From the NCBI GenBank assembly GCA_035651595.1, contig DASRFJ010000207.1, forward strand, positions 1 through 64,000: a stretch of DNA of 64,000 nucleotides. Reading direction: 5' to 3'. Below, in pieces: positions 1 to 8,251 of the stretch. Made by a program: the position numbers and the translations under genes. The stretch is from JAFARZ01 sp035651595 (GTDB taxonomy: Bacteria; Actinomycetota; Actinomycetes; Streptosporangiales; Streptosporangiaceae). The notes beneath the pieces are model-generated. The model was not told the origin of the DNA, made no database searches, and worked only from the letters and a program-made list of their open reading frames with translations. Position 1 is the first letter of the stretch. Every line of letters starts with the position of its first letter.

Positions 1-211
1 CCTGTTCACGGGGGCCGGTCTTCCACGATGGGGAAATCTTCCACGTTGCTGACGGACTGCGGGTGCGTTCCTGTCCCGGTAGCCGCACGCTGCACTCCAG
101 GCACAGGCTGCGCGCACCCGGCCAGACCCGGCGGCCAGGCCCAGCGGCCGGCCCGGGCCATGCGCGCGCATTCGCCAACAGAATCCGATCGGGGGGGTAA
201 GTGTCCGCAAT
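1..211. mobile_element. MITE-like element, right part (cut by window start)
   Basis: This gene-free leader ends in a G-run followed by TAAGTGTCCGCAAT (191-211), the inverted-repeat end seen at several other loci here. Its interior, including TCCACGTTGCTGACGG near 40-55 and CACTGCACTCCAGGCA-like sequence near 92-108, aligns base for base over about 200 nt with positions 59638-59833, so it is a copy of the same element. The left end lies outside the window. No transposase is encoded. A 72-codon reading frame inside it looks non-coding. Confidence 0.7.
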
Positions 212-238
212 CTTTTCGGCGGAGCCGCCCGGGTGACG

Positions 239-276
239 TTGGTTAATTGCGTGGCCGTCGTCTTAGACTCGGCCGC
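239..276 (+). promoter_or_regulatory. Possible leaderless promoter of rmlA
   Basis: A TTGGTT hexamer (239-244) and a TAGACT hexamer (264-269, matching actinobacterial TANNNT) are separated by 19 nt, and the rmlA ATG begins 7 nt after the -10. No Shine-Dalgarno sequence precedes that ATG, so transcription may start at or next to the start codon. This is a pattern-based guess. Confidence 0.35.
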
Positions 277-1347
277 ATGAAAGCACTAGTCCTGTCGGGG
301 GGTTCTGGGACCCGCATGCGGCCCATGACTCACACGTCAGCTAAGCAATTGCTTCCGGTCGCCAACAAGCCAGTTCTATTCTTCGCGCTCGAATCGATCG
401 CGGCCACGGGCATCAAAGACGTCGGAATCGTGATCGGGGAGACCGGACCGCAGATCAGGCAGGCGGTCGGCGATGGATCGGCCTTCGGGCTCAGCGTCAC
501 ATATATTCCGCAGGACAAGCCGCTCGGCCTGGCACATGCCGTGCTCATCGCTCAGGACTGGCTCGGCGACGATGACTTCGTCATGTACCTCGGTGATAAC
601 TTCCTGGGCGGGGGAATAGCGTCGTTCGTCGATAGGTTCCGTGCCGAGCAACCCGACGCCCAGATCCTGCTGACCAAGGTTCCCGACCCCAGATCGTTCG
701 GCGTCGCGGAACTAGATGGCCAGGGGCGGCTGACCGGGCTGGAGGAGAAACCGGAATTTCCCAAGACGGACCTCGCCGTGGCCGGTATTTACATTTTTAC
801 CCCGGTGGTGCATGAGGCGGTCAAGCACATCAGCCCGTCATGGCGAGGTGAGCTTGAGATCTCCGACGCGGTGCAGTGGCTCATCGACGCGGGCTACCAC
901 GTTGGCACCGAGGTGGTCAGCGGCTACTGGAAAGACACCGGCAGTGTGGCCGACATGCTCGAGGTCAACCGGCTGGTCCTGGAGCGGCTCAAGGTCCGGG
1001 TGGACGGCGACGTCGACGATGCGAGCGAGATCACCGGCAAGGTCGAGATCACCGCGGGCGCCACGGTCAGGAACTCGACGATCATCGGCCCCGCGCTCAT
1101 CAGTTCGGGCGCGGAGATTTCCCAGTCCTACGTCGGACCATTTACGTCCATCGGAGAAAACTGCCGGATCAGCGGCAGCGAGATTGAGTCGTCGATCGTA
1201 TTGCCCGGCACGAGCATCGATGGTATCCATCGGGTGGCGGAATCTTTTATCGGACGCGACGTCGAGGTCGCCGCTCCGGCATCCGTTTCTAGCACGTTCC
1301 GTTTCGTCCTCGGCGATCACACGAAAATGCGCATCGGCGAGTCCTGA
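277..1347 (+). CDS. rmlA: Glucose-1-phosphate thymidylyltransferase (long, StrD-type)
   Basis: Makes dTDP-glucose from glucose-1-phosphate and dTTP, the first step to dTDP-deoxysugars. The N-terminus has the nucleotidyltransferase signature LSGGSGTRMRP (residues 6-16), followed by KQLLPVANKP and the YLGDN metal/sugar site near residue 108. After about residue 240 comes a left-handed beta-helix-like tail, as in the 355-residue antibiotic-cluster form (StrD, DesIII) rather than the roughly 290-residue housekeeping RmlA. The ATG at 277 was chosen because the conserved MKALVLSGG start follows directly. It is first in a row of five sugar genes, with a possible operator in the 98-nt gap to rmlB. 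Confidence 0.93.
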   Translation: MKALVLSGGSGTRMRPMTHTSAKQLLPVANKPVLFFALESIAATGIKDVGIVIGETGPQIRQAVGDGSAFGLSVTYIPQDKPLGLAHAVLIAQDWLGDDDFVMYLGDNFLGGGIASFVDRFRAEQPDAQILLTKVPDPRSFGVAELDGQGRLTGLEEKPEFPKTDLAVAGIYIFTPVVHEAVKHISPSWRGELEISDAVQWLIDAGYHVGTEVVSGYWKDTGSVADMLEVNRLVLERLKVRVDGDVDDASEITGKVEITAGATVRNSTIIGPALISSGAEISQSYVGPFTSIGENCRISGSEIESSIVLPGTSIDGIHRVAESFIGRDVEVAAPASVSSTFRFVLGDHTKMRIGES

Positions 1348-1354
1348 TCTCACT

Positions 1355-1383
1355 GTTCAACTGCGGTCGTTATCCGGTTGAAC
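1355..1383 (+). promoter_or_regulatory. Operator-like palindrome, site 1 (GTTCAAC-N15-GTTGAAC)
   Basis: Perfect 7-bp inverted repeat with a 15-nt spacer beginning TG and ending CG. It sits between rmlA and rmlB, about 62 nt upstream of the rmlB ATG. The same arrangement recurs at 20146, 34975, 48089 and 50272, always between genes. It probably binds a dimeric regulator of the cluster; which protein is unknown. Confidence 0.6.
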
Positions 1384-1445
1384 ACCGGCCTTTCCAAATG
1401 AGTGAGCCTTCTGCCAGGGTAAGGTCACCGTTACGTGGAGGCTTA

Positions 1446-2471
1446 ATGAAAATCCTGGTTACCGGAGGCGCCGGCTTCATCGGATCGGAATTTGTGCGGT
1501 TGAACCTGATGGGGAAGCTACCGTTCTCCTCGGGTGTCAAGGTGACCGTCCTGGATAAGCTGACCTACTCGAGCAACCTGACGAACCTGGCACCGATAAC
1601 TCATTTCCCTGGTTATCGCTTCGTCGAAGGCGATACGTGCGACGCCATGCTCGTGGACGAGGTGGTCGCGGGTCAGGACGCGATTGTGCATTTCGCGGCG
1701 GAGACCCATGTGGACCGCTCAATTCTGGCGCCGGGCCAGTTCGTGCAGACTAACGTGCTGGGCACTCAGGTGCTCCTCGACGCCGCGCTCCGCCATGGGG
1801 TATCGCGGTTCGTGCACGTGTCCACCGACGAGGTTTACGGATCCATCGACGAGGGGTCGTGGACCGAGGAGTCGCCGGTGGCGCCCAACGTGCCATATGC
1901 GGCCACGAAGGCCGGCTCGGATCTGCTGGCGCTCGCCTATCACCGCACGTTCGGTCTCGATGTCAGCGTGACCAGGTGCACGAACAACTACGGCTGGTAC
2001 CAGTTCCCGGAGAAGGTGATCCCGCTCTTCGTGACCAACCTGCTCGACGGCCGTCCGGTGCCGCTGTATGGCGACGGCGCCAACCGCCGCGACTGGCTGC
2101 ACGTGTCCGACCATTGCCGCGCGATCCAGCTCGTACTGCACGGCGGCCGGGCGGGTGAGGTGTACCACGTCGGCGGCGGCACCGAGCTGACCAACGTGGA
2201 GCTGACGACCAGGCTGCTTGAGGCCTGCGGCGTCGGCTGGGAGATGGTCGAGCACGTACCCGACCGGATGGGACACGACAGGCGGTACTCGCTCGACATC
2301 TCGAAGATCCGTCGCGAACTGGGCTACGAGCCTTCGATCCGATTCGAGGACGGGCTGGCGATGACGGTCGACTGGTACCGCGGCAACCGTTCCTGGTGGG
2401 AACCGCTGCGCGCGCGGGCGGCGCTCAGCCGCCGGGAGGAATCGCTGGCACAAGCAGGGAGGGTCGCATGA
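1446..2471 (+). CDS. rmlB: dTDP-glucose 4,6-dehydratase
   Basis: NAD-dependent extended short-chain dehydrogenase that converts dTDP-glucose to dTDP-4-keto-6-deoxyglucose, the branch point for 6-deoxysugars. It shows the Rossmann motif GGAGFIGS at the N-terminus, HFAAETHVDRS, the STDEVYG active-site stretch and the YAATKAGSD segment carrying the catalytic Tyr-Lys. RNNYG is replaced by TNNYG. Length (341 aa) is normal. The ATG at 1446 is preceded by GTGGAGG at good spacing. An upstream in-frame ATG would add 16 poorly conserved residues. The stop overlaps the next start as ATGA. Confidence 0.95.
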   Translation: MKILVTGGAGFIGSEFVRLNLMGKLPFSSGVKVTVLDKLTYSSNLTNLAPITHFPGYRFVEGDTCDAMLVDEVVAGQDAIVHFAAETHVDRSILAPGQFVQTNVLGTQVLLDAALRHGVSRFVHVSTDEVYGSIDEGSWTEESPVAPNVPYAATKAGSDLLALAYHRTFGLDVSVTRCTNNYGWYQFPEKVIPLFVTNLLDGRPVPLYGDGANRRDWLHVSDHCRAIQLVLHGGRAGEVYHVGGGTELTNVELTTRLLEACGVGWEMVEHVPDRMGHDRRYSLDISKIRRELGYEPSIRFEDGLAMTVDWYRGNRSWWEPLRARAALSRREESLAQAGRVA

Positions 2472-3748
2472 AGACCGAGCAGGACGTGGTCAGGGACGTC
2501 GGCGCGTGCCGGGTGTGCGGCGGGCGCGACTGGCTTGACGTGATCTCCTTTGGTCCGGTCGAGCTCGCGAACGGCTTTCTCGACCCGGCTCCGCAGTATC
2601 CGCCCGAGCCGACGTACCCGCTGGACGTCGTGGCCTGCCGGGACTGCTGGCTGATGTGCCTGCGGCACGTGGTGGATCCGGAGGTGCTGTTCGCCGATTA
2701 CATCTACGTGTCGCAGCAGTCCGCGGTGCTGAACGGGCACATGCGGGACATCGTCAACTGGTGCACAGAGAAGGCGGGCCTGTCCGCGGGCGACCTGGTG
2801 GTCGAGCTGGGCAGCAACGTCGGCATGCAGCTCGCGCTGTTCGCGGAGCGCGGCCTGCGGGTCGTGGGCGTCGACCCGGCCCGCAACCTCGCGAAGGTGG
2901 CCAATGACCGCGGGATAGAGACGATCGGGGACTTCTTCGGTCCGGCGGTGTCCGTGCCGATCGCACGGGACAAAGGCCGTGCCTCGCTGGTGCTCGGACG
3001 GCAGTGCTTCGCGCACATCAACGACGTGCACAATGTGCTCGATGGCGTGGATGCGGTGCTGGCCCCGGACGGCATGCTTGTCATCGAGGTGCCGTACCTG
3101 GTCAACCTTCTCGACGAGAACCAGTTCGACACGATTTTCCACGAGCACCTGTCCTACTACTCGGTGGGTACGCTCAGCCGGCTGTTCCAGTCCCATGGCC
3201 TGGAGGTGGTCGACGTCCAGCGGGCGAATGTCCACGGCGGCTCCGTGATCGTTTTCGCGTCGCCGCTGGCCGCTGGCCGGACGCCGTCCCCGGCGGTCGC
3301 CGCGATCCGCGCCCTGGAGGAGGAGCGCGGCCTGGCCACCGAGCGGCCCTACGTGGAATTCGCGGAGCGCGTCCGGCGAGTGACCGCCGCGGTGCGCGGG
3401 ACGGTGCGCGACCTGGTCGCCGACGGCCGACGGGTCGCCGGCTACGGCGCTCCGTCCAAAGGCTGCACGCTCCTTCAGCTGTGCGGGCTCGGCGCCGGCG
3501 ACCTGGAGTTCTGCAGTGACACCACGCCGGACAAGCAAGGCAAGGTGCTGCCCGGGACCCATATCCCGGTGTGGTCACCGGCACAGGCGCGGCAGCGCCC
3601 GCCCGACTACTACCTGCTGCTCGCCTGGAACTTCGCCGCGGACATCATCGGCAACGAACGCGAGTTCCTCGAGCGTGGCGGCAAGTTCATCGTGCCGATC
3701 CCGGAACCGCGCGTCGTATCGGAACAGGACGTGAAGGCAGCGTTGTGA
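2468..3748 (+). CDS. NDP-hexose C-methyltransferase (TylCIII/EvaC/NovU family)
   Basis: SAM-dependent C-methyltransferase of about 426 aa with the three-part build of sugar C-methyltransferases: an N-terminal zinc domain (CRVCGG, then CRDCW near residue 60), a SAM-binding core with ELGSNVGMQL near residue 115, and a C-terminal domain with GYGAPSKGCTLL near residue 330. Relatives methylate C3 (vancosamine, mycarose) or C5 (noviose) of 4-ketosugars. It is coupled by ATGA overlap to rmlB and by TTGTGA overlap to the ketoisomerase. The window has no 2,3-dehydratase, so its substrate may not be 2-deoxygenated, or that enzyme lies elsewhere. Methylation position is not predictable from sequence. 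Confidence 0.85.
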   Translation: MKTEQDVVRDVGACRVCGGRDWLDVISFGPVELANGFLDPAPQYPPEPTYPLDVVACRDCWLMCLRHVVDPEVLFADYIYVSQQSAVLNGHMRDIVNWCTEKAGLSAGDLVVELGSNVGMQLALFAERGLRVVGVDPARNLAKVANDRGIETIGDFFGPAVSVPIARDKGRASLVLGRQCFAHINDVHNVLDGVDAVLAPDGMLVIEVPYLVNLLDENQFDTIFHEHLSYYSVGTLSRLFQSHGLEVVDVQRANVHGGSVIVFASPLAAGRTPSPAVAAIRALEEERGLATERPYVEFAERVRRVTAAVRGTVRDLVADGRRVAGYGAPSKGCTLLQLCGLGAGDLEFCSDTTPDKQGKVLPGTHIPVWSPAQARQRPPDYYLLLAWNFAADIIGNEREFLERGGKFIVPIPEPRVVSEQDVKAAL

Positions 3749-4182
3749 CCGTTCCGGCGGACGGGTGCCCCGGTGCTGCCGCTGACGGACACCGGCTGAC
3801 TGACCTGCGCCGGTTTGCCGATGCCCGGGGAAACCTGGCCGTGATCGAGTGCGGCAGGGAGGTCCGGTTCCCGGTCCGGCGGGTGTACTACATGTACGGC
3901 GCCGGGGCGGGATCGGCGCGCGGCGCGCACGCGCACCGCAAGCTGCACCAGCTCATCGTGGCCATGCAGGGCTCATTCGAGATCTCGCTCGACAACGGAC
4001 GAGGCCGCTGCGTGCACCGGCTGGACGAGCCCACCCGCGGGCTGTACCTGGGGCCGATGGTCTGGCGCGACATGGCGGAGTTCTCCGCCGACTCGATCTG
4101 TTTCGTGCTCGCGTCCGAATGCTATGACGACGCCGATTACATCCGCGATTACGAGAGTTTTCTACAGGAACTGCGAGGTTGA
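3745..4182 (+). CDS. dTDP-4-keto-6-deoxyglucose 3,4-ketoisomerase (FdtA/QdtA-like)
   Basis: Small cupin of 145 aa. FdtA/QdtA/TylM3-type enzymes move the keto group from C4 to C3 so that a 3-aminotransferase can act. Family features are visible: FADARGNLAVIE near the N-terminus, RRVYYMYG, the HAHRKLHQ segment with the catalytic histidines near residue 63, and WRDM near residue 110. GTG at 3745 overlaps the preceding stop; longer starts would run back inside the methyltransferase. It is directly followed by its expected partner aminotransferase. Confidence 0.9.
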   Translation: MTVPADGCPGAAADGHRLTDLRRFADARGNLAVIECGREVRFPVRRVYYMYGAGAGSARGAHAHRKLHQLIVAMQGSFEISLDNGRGRCVHRLDEPTRGLYLGPMVWRDMAEFSADSICFVLASECYDDADYIRDYESFLQELRG

Positions 4183-4184
4183 CG

Positions 4185-5321
4185 ATGAAGGTTCCGTTCA
4201 TGGACCTGCGGGCCGCATACGCGGAACTCGGCCCGGAAATGGATGCCGCTTACCAGCGAGTGGCCGCGTCCGGCTGGTATCTCATGGGGGCGGAGCTTGA
4301 GGCGTTCGAGGCGGAATTCGCCGGATATTGCGGTGCCAGGTACTGCGCGGGGGTGGGGAGCGGGCTGGACGCGCTGACCTTGATCCTGCGTGCGCTTGGT
4401 GCGGGTGAGGGCGACGAGGTGATCGTGCCCTCCCACACGTTCATCGCCACCTGGCTGGCGGTCTCCGCGGTCGGTGCGCGCCCCGTGCCCGCCGAGGCGG
4501 ATCCGCGCACCTACAACCTCGACCCTGCGGCGTTCGAGGCGGCGATCACGCCACGCACGGTCGCGGTCATGCCGGTGCACCTGTACGGTCAGCCCGCGGA
4601 CATGGCGGCCATCGGCGACATCGCCGCCCGGCACGGGCTGTCGGTGATCGAGGACGCGTCGCAGGCGCACGGCGCCCGCTATCGCGGCCAGCGCGTCGGG
4701 ACGTTCTCCGCCGCGGCCGCGTTCAGCCTGAACCCGGTGAAGAACCTGGGCGCCTGGGGGAACGCGGGCGCGGTCGTCACCGACGACGCCGCGGTGGCCG
4801 AGAAGGTGCGGCTGCTGCGCAACTATGGCTACCGCGTCAAGTACCAGCACGAGATCATGGGCACGAACTCCCGGCTGGACGAGATCCAGGCCGCGCTGCT
4901 CCGGGTGAAGCTGCGCCGCCTCGAGGAGTGGAACGGGCGCCGTCGGGCGCTGGCCGGCCAGTACACGAGCTTGCTAGACACGGTGGCGGACCTCGTGCTG
5001 CCCCACGTGCCCGACTGGGCCGAACCCGTCTGGCATCAGTACGTCGTCCGCCTCGCGGACCGCGCCGCCGTTCAACAGCGGCTGCGGGCCGCCGGGGTCG
5101 AGACGCTGATCCACTACCCGGTCCCGATCCACCTGACGCCCGCCTACCGCGACGCCGGATGGCGGCCAGGAGACTTCCCGGTGGCCGAACGCATCGCGGC
5201 CGAGGTGCTGAGCCTGCCGCTCAACCCGCAGCTGCCCAGCCAGACCGCCGCCCTGGTCGCCGAGGAGCTCACGATGGCGTGCCAGACCCACCTCTCCGCC
5301 GCCGCCGCCGACGCCGGCTAG
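4185..5321 (+). CDS. PLP-dependent sugar 3-aminotransferase (FdtB/QdtB/TylB-like, DegT family)
   Basis: DegT/DnrJ/EryC1-family transaminase (378 aa) expected to install the 3-amino group on the 3-keto-6-deoxyhexose made by the preceding gene. GSGLDALTLILRALG near residue 60 and the IEDASQAHGA segment near 155 match the family. The PLP lysine lies in SLNPVKNLGAWGNAGA near residue 185. ATG at 4185 was chosen because MKVPFMDLRAAY is the standard start; a TTG two codons upstream is possible. Together with rmlA/B and the ketoisomerase it predicts a 3-amino-3,6-dideoxyhexose. No sugar N-methyltransferase is visible in the window. Confidence 0.9.
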   Translation: MKVPFMDLRAAYAELGPEMDAAYQRVAASGWYLMGAELEAFEAEFAGYCGARYCAGVGSGLDALTLILRALGAGEGDEVIVPSHTFIATWLAVSAVGARPVPAEADPRTYNLDPAAFEAAITPRTVAVMPVHLYGQPADMAAIGDIAARHGLSVIEDASQAHGARYRGQRVGTFSAAAAFSLNPVKNLGAWGNAGAVVTDDAAVAEKVRLLRNYGYRVKYQHEIMGTNSRLDEIQAALLRVKLRRLEEWNGRRRALAGQYTSLLDTVADLVLPHVPDWAEPVWHQYVVRLADRAAVQQRLRAAGVETLIHYPVPIHLTPAYRDAGWRPGDFPVAERIAAEVLSLPLNPQLPSQTAALVAEELTMACQTHLSAAAADAG

Positions 5322-5355
5322 CCCCGCTATCCCGGCGCGACCGACCGACGTTATT

Positions 5356-5395
5356 GTGTGCGAAAAGGGCCGGATTTCCGGCCCTTTTCGCACAC
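5356..5395. terminator. Bidirectional terminator hairpin
   Basis: Perfect 19-bp inverted repeat (5356-5374 with 5377-5395) with a two-base TT loop, containing AAAAGGGCC/GGCCCTTTT. It lies between the convergent aminotransferase and glycosyltransferase genes, where it can terminate both. Confidence 0.8.
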
Positions 5396-5450
5396 GATCA
5401 TCGAACCTCCCGGCAGGCAGGCGGGCAAAACGTCGCAAACCGGTAGGCAG

Positions 5451-5540
5451 CGCGGACCCGGGCGCTAGCGGCGGACCCGGGCGCTAGCCGCGGACCCGGG
5501 CGCTAGCGGCGGACCCGGGTGCTAGCCGCTGACCTGGGCG
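5451..5540. repeat. 19-bp minisatellite at the glycosyltransferase 3' end
   Basis: Four units of 18-19 bp with core CGGACCCGGGCGCTAG (ends near 5468, 5487, 5506, 5525) and a fifth diverged unit to about 5540 inside the glycosyltransferase coding sequence. Each unit contains CTAG, the reverse of the gene's TAG stop, so the array appears to have grown by duplication of the last codons. Confidence 0.8.
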
Positions 5541-6649
5541 CGGAGCACGTCGACCAGGTCGACCGGACCTGGCAGCTCCGCGTTCTCCTGGGCGATCTTC
5601 TCGGCGGCCTGCTGGTACTCGGCGGAGTCGAGCAGCGCGGACACGGCCGCCCCGATCGACTCGGGCGAGACCTCGTTCGCCGGCACCGCCAGCCCGACCC
5701 CCTTCTCCGCCACCTGCGCCGCGCGGCGGATGTCGTCACCGTAGTGCGGCACGCAGAGCTGTGGCAGCCCAGCGGTCAGCGTGGTCATCGTGGAGCCGGC
5801 GCCGCCGTGGTTGATGGTCAGGTCGCAGGTCGGGACCAGCGCGCTCAGCGGGTACCGGCCGACTGCCCGCACCGAAGGGGGCAGCCCGTCCCGCTGCGGA
5901 TACCGGACCTCGTCCGGGTTGGGCACCGCCAGCACGATCTCCACCGGCAGCTCGTTGAGCGTCGCGATGACCAGCTCCAGCAGCGACCACGAGCCGGGAG
6001 CGTGCGGCAGGTTGGTGCCGAGCGTCACGCACACCCGCTTGCGCGTGCTCCGGCTGAGCATCCAGTCCGCGATCACGCCAGGGCCGTTGTACGGCACGTA
6101 CCGGGTGACGTGACCGGCCGGCGCATCGTCCTGCTGGAAGCTCGGCGGACAGTTGTCGATCACCAGCGCCGGTTCCGCCAGCTCTTCGGTGAGGTGCTCG
6201 GCCGCCAGCTTCCGCATCAGCTCGGGCAGCGCGGGTCCGGGCCGGTGCTCGACGAACGCGATGCCGTGCCGGCGCGCCGCGAGCGGCGCGGCGAAGTTGG
6301 TGGATTCGGCGACCACGACGTCCGGCCGCCAGGACTGGATCAGGGCGGACACGCCGTCCACGGTCCGCTCCGCCACGATGGCGAACGCGCGGGCAGCGGC
6401 GCGCGCCTGGTCCTCCCAGGACATCTCCGTCGGACGCAGCTGACCGCCGGCGCCGCTCGTCATGATCTCGATCAGATCCACGGGTCCGCTGGAGGCCGCG
6501 GCCGGCAGCCCGACGCGGCTGATCTTCGGGAGGAAGTCCTCCGTCGCACCCACGAGGATCTCGTTTCCCGTCGCGTGCAGAGTCCACGCCAACGGCACCA
6601 TCGGGTAAAGCTGTCCCTCACCGGGATTGGTAACGAACAGGACGCGCAT
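5522..6649 (-). CDS. Antibiotic glycosyltransferase (GT1 family)
   Basis: GT-B fold glycosyltransferase of 375 aa like those that attach deoxysugars to macrolides and aromatic polyketides. The N-terminal acceptor domain starts VLFVTNPGEGQLYPMVPLAW. The C-terminal donor domain has NHGGAGSTMTTLTAGLP near residue 290, the nucleotide-sugar diphosphate loop. It is the only glycosyltransferase in the window and sits next to the aminosugar genes, so the aminosugar is its probable donor; O- versus C-transfer cannot be told. ATG at 6649 has GGAGAG six bases upstream. Its 3' end runs into a minisatellite. Confidence 0.88.
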   Translation of the reverse strand: MRVLFVTNPGEGQLYPMVPLAWTLHATGNEILVGATEDFLPKISRVGLPAAASSGPVDLIEIMTSGAGGQLRPTEMSWEDQARAAARAFAIVAERTVDGVSALIQSWRPDVVVAESTNFAAPLAARRHGIAFVEHRPGPALPELMRKLAAEHLTEELAEPALVIDNCPPSFQQDDAPAGHVTRYVPYNGPGVIADWMLSRSTRKRVCVTLGTNLPHAPGSWSLLELVIATLNELPVEIVLAVPNPDEVRYPQRDGLPPSVRAVGRYPLSALVPTCDLTINHGGAGSTMTTLTAGLPQLCVPHYGDDIRRAAQVAEKGVGLAVPANEVSPESIGAAVSALLDSAEYQQAAEKIAQENAELPGPVDLVDVLRAQVSG

Positions 6650-6826
6650 TCCAATCTCTCCAATCGACGCGCAGGATTGCCAAATGCCGAGGCTAACGAA
6701 CCCGGCTAAACCGCTGGAAGCCCGACAAAAACCGGCCTACCAGTCCTCGACCAGGTTTCCAGCGCGGGCGACGAGAATCTTTGTCCAGCAAGCCGACAGG
6801 AAATTCAGGCAGGAGAGCGATCCCCA

Positions 6827-7105
6827 ATGTACTGGTGTCCGGTGCACCATTGGCACCATGTTTATGCCAACGGCGAGGGGAAAACACGGCAGCGACTTCG
6901 CCGTATGTGGCCGGGATTGCTGCGATCACTCGCCGCCATGTCTTTCCTCGGTCACGGCGTCGTGCTCTATGCCGAGCACGCACCGGACGGCATGGGATCG
7001 GAGCCGCCGCCGGGGCACCCGGAACGGCTGATTCCGCCCGGCAGCCCGGCGACCGCGACCGAACGCGAGATCTGGGCGGCCCTCGACGGAATCGACTGGT
7101 GGTGA
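6827..7105 (+). CDS. Small protein heading the ebo-type operon (possibly DUF6059)
   Basis: Ninety-two residues with a His/Trp-rich start (MYWCPVHHWHH), a hydrophobic stretch near residues 28-45 (MWPGLLRSLAAMSFLG) that could touch the membrane, and GHPERLIPPG near residue 63. GHPERL recalls the DUF6059 small actinobacterial proteins; this is from memory and untested. AGGAGAG precedes the ATG. The stop lies 3 nt before the next start, so it is the first gene of the operon. Function unknown. Confidence 0.7.
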   Translation: MYWCPVHHWHHVYANGEGKTRQRLRRMWPGLLRSLAAMSFLGHGVVLYAEHAPDGMGSEPPPGHPERLIPPGSPATATEREIWAALDGIDWW

Positions 7106-7108
7106 CCC

Positions 7109-8251
7109 GTGCGCGCTGGAGTCTGGCTGATCGGTGCCTGCGGATCGGTAGCGACCACGACGATCGTGGGCGCGCTCGCGCTGCGCAATGGCCTGGCCGA
7201 CCCCGTTGGGTGCGTGACCGCACATCCGGCACTGCGGGAGGTTCCCCTGCCGGGCTTCGCCGACCTGGTGTTCGGTGGCCACGACGTGGTGATGAGCCCG
7301 GTGGCCAAGAAGGCCGGACAGCTCGCCGCGGCGGGTGTGCTGCCCGCGCGGCTGGTCGAGGCGCTGGATGCGGAGTTCGGGCAGGTGGCGGCCGAGCTGC
7401 GGCCGGCCCCGGCGGGCGCGACCCAGGCGCAGACCGCGGCGGGCATCGCGCGCGACATCACCAGTTTCGCCCGGCGGCACCGGCTAGACCGGGTCGTGGT
7501 GATCAATGTCGCGTCGACCGAGCCGGCGCCGCGGCCGCACCCCGCGCACGCCGGGCTTGCCACGCTGGAAAAAGCGCTGGAAACAACGCTGGCCAGTCAG
7601 GAGCAGGTGCTGCCGCCCAGCTCGCTGTACGCCTACGCGGCCTTCCGTGCCGGGTGTTCCTACGTGGATTTCACGCCGTCGACCGGGGCACGGCTGCCGG
7701 CGCTGGCCGAACTCGCGCGGGACCGCGGCCTGCCGTACGCCGGTCACGACGGCAAGACCGGGGAAACGCTGCTGAAGTCGGTGCTCGCTCCGATGTTCGT
7801 GATGCGCAACCTCGCCGTGCGGTCCTGGTCCGGAGCGAACCTGCTCGGCGGCGGCGACGGTGCCAACCTCGCCGACCCCGGCGCCAACGCGGCGAAGTCG
7901 GCCAGCAAACAGCGGGTGCTGAACGAGATCCTCGGCTACCTGCCCGACGGCGGCACCAGCATCGGCTACGTGGCGAGCCTGGGTGATTTCAAGACCGCCT
8001 GGGACCTGGTCACGTTCTCCGGGTTCCTCGGCACGCCGATGCGAGTGCAGTTCACCTGGGAAGGCTGCGATTCGGCACTGGCGGCGCCGCTCGTGCTCGA
8101 CCTCGCGCGCAGCACCGTCGCCGCGCACGAGGCCGGGCACGCGGGTCCGCTGGTTCCGCTCGCCTACTTCTTCAAGGACCCGCTCGGTGACACGGACCAC
8201 GCACTGCACGCCCAGTGGGAGGCGCTGTGCGCGTTCCTGACCGGGCCATAG
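7109..8251 (+). CDS. Inositol-3-phosphate-synthase-like NAD-dependent cyclase
   Basis: Resembles myo-inositol-1-phosphate synthase: NVASTEPAP near residue 134 (family STEP motif), GHDGKTGETLLK near 212, and SGANLLGGGDGANL near 238. Such enzymes cyclise a sugar phosphate through NAD-assisted oxidation, aldol closure and reduction. At 380 aa it is close to bacterial Ino1. Housekeeping Ino1 is rarely in an ebo operon; here it takes the place expected for EboD, a 3-dehydroquinate-synthase-like cyclase absent from the window. It may therefore supply a cyclitol phosphate to the ebo pathway (inference). It overlaps the EboC start by about 37 nt. Confidence 0.85.
   Translation: MRAGVWLIGACGSVATTTIVGALALRNGLADPVGCVTAHPALREVPLPGFADLVFGGHDVVMSPVAKKAGQLAAAGVLPARLVEALDAEFGQVAAELRPAPAGATQAQTAAGIARDITSFARRHRLDRVVVINVASTEPAPRPHPAHAGLATLEKALETTLASQEQVLPPSSLYAYAAFRAGCSYVDFTPSTGARLPALAELARDRGLPYAGHDGKTGETLLKSVLAPMFVMRNLAVRSWSGANLLGGGDGANLADPGANAAKSASKQRVLNEILGYLPDGGTSIGYVASLGDFKTAWDLVTFSGFLGTPMRVQFTWEGCDSALAAPLVLDLARSTVAAHEAGHAGPLVPLAYFFKDPLGDTDHALHAQWEALCAFLTGP

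Noticed and set aside
28..246. 72-codon frame upstream of rmlA
   Set aside because: It lies entirely in the MITE-like element, lacks homology and has no ribosome site.
1355..1383. Reading the GTTCAAC/GTTGAAC sites as classical SARP direct repeats
   Set aside because: The arms are inverted, not direct, repeats, and there is no consistent -10 at the usual distance from the second arm.
5519..6709. Plus-strand 396-codon frame opposite the glycosyltransferase
   Set aside because: Its translation is Arg/His/Gly-rich without motifs, while the minus strand has a full GT1 glycosyltransferase.
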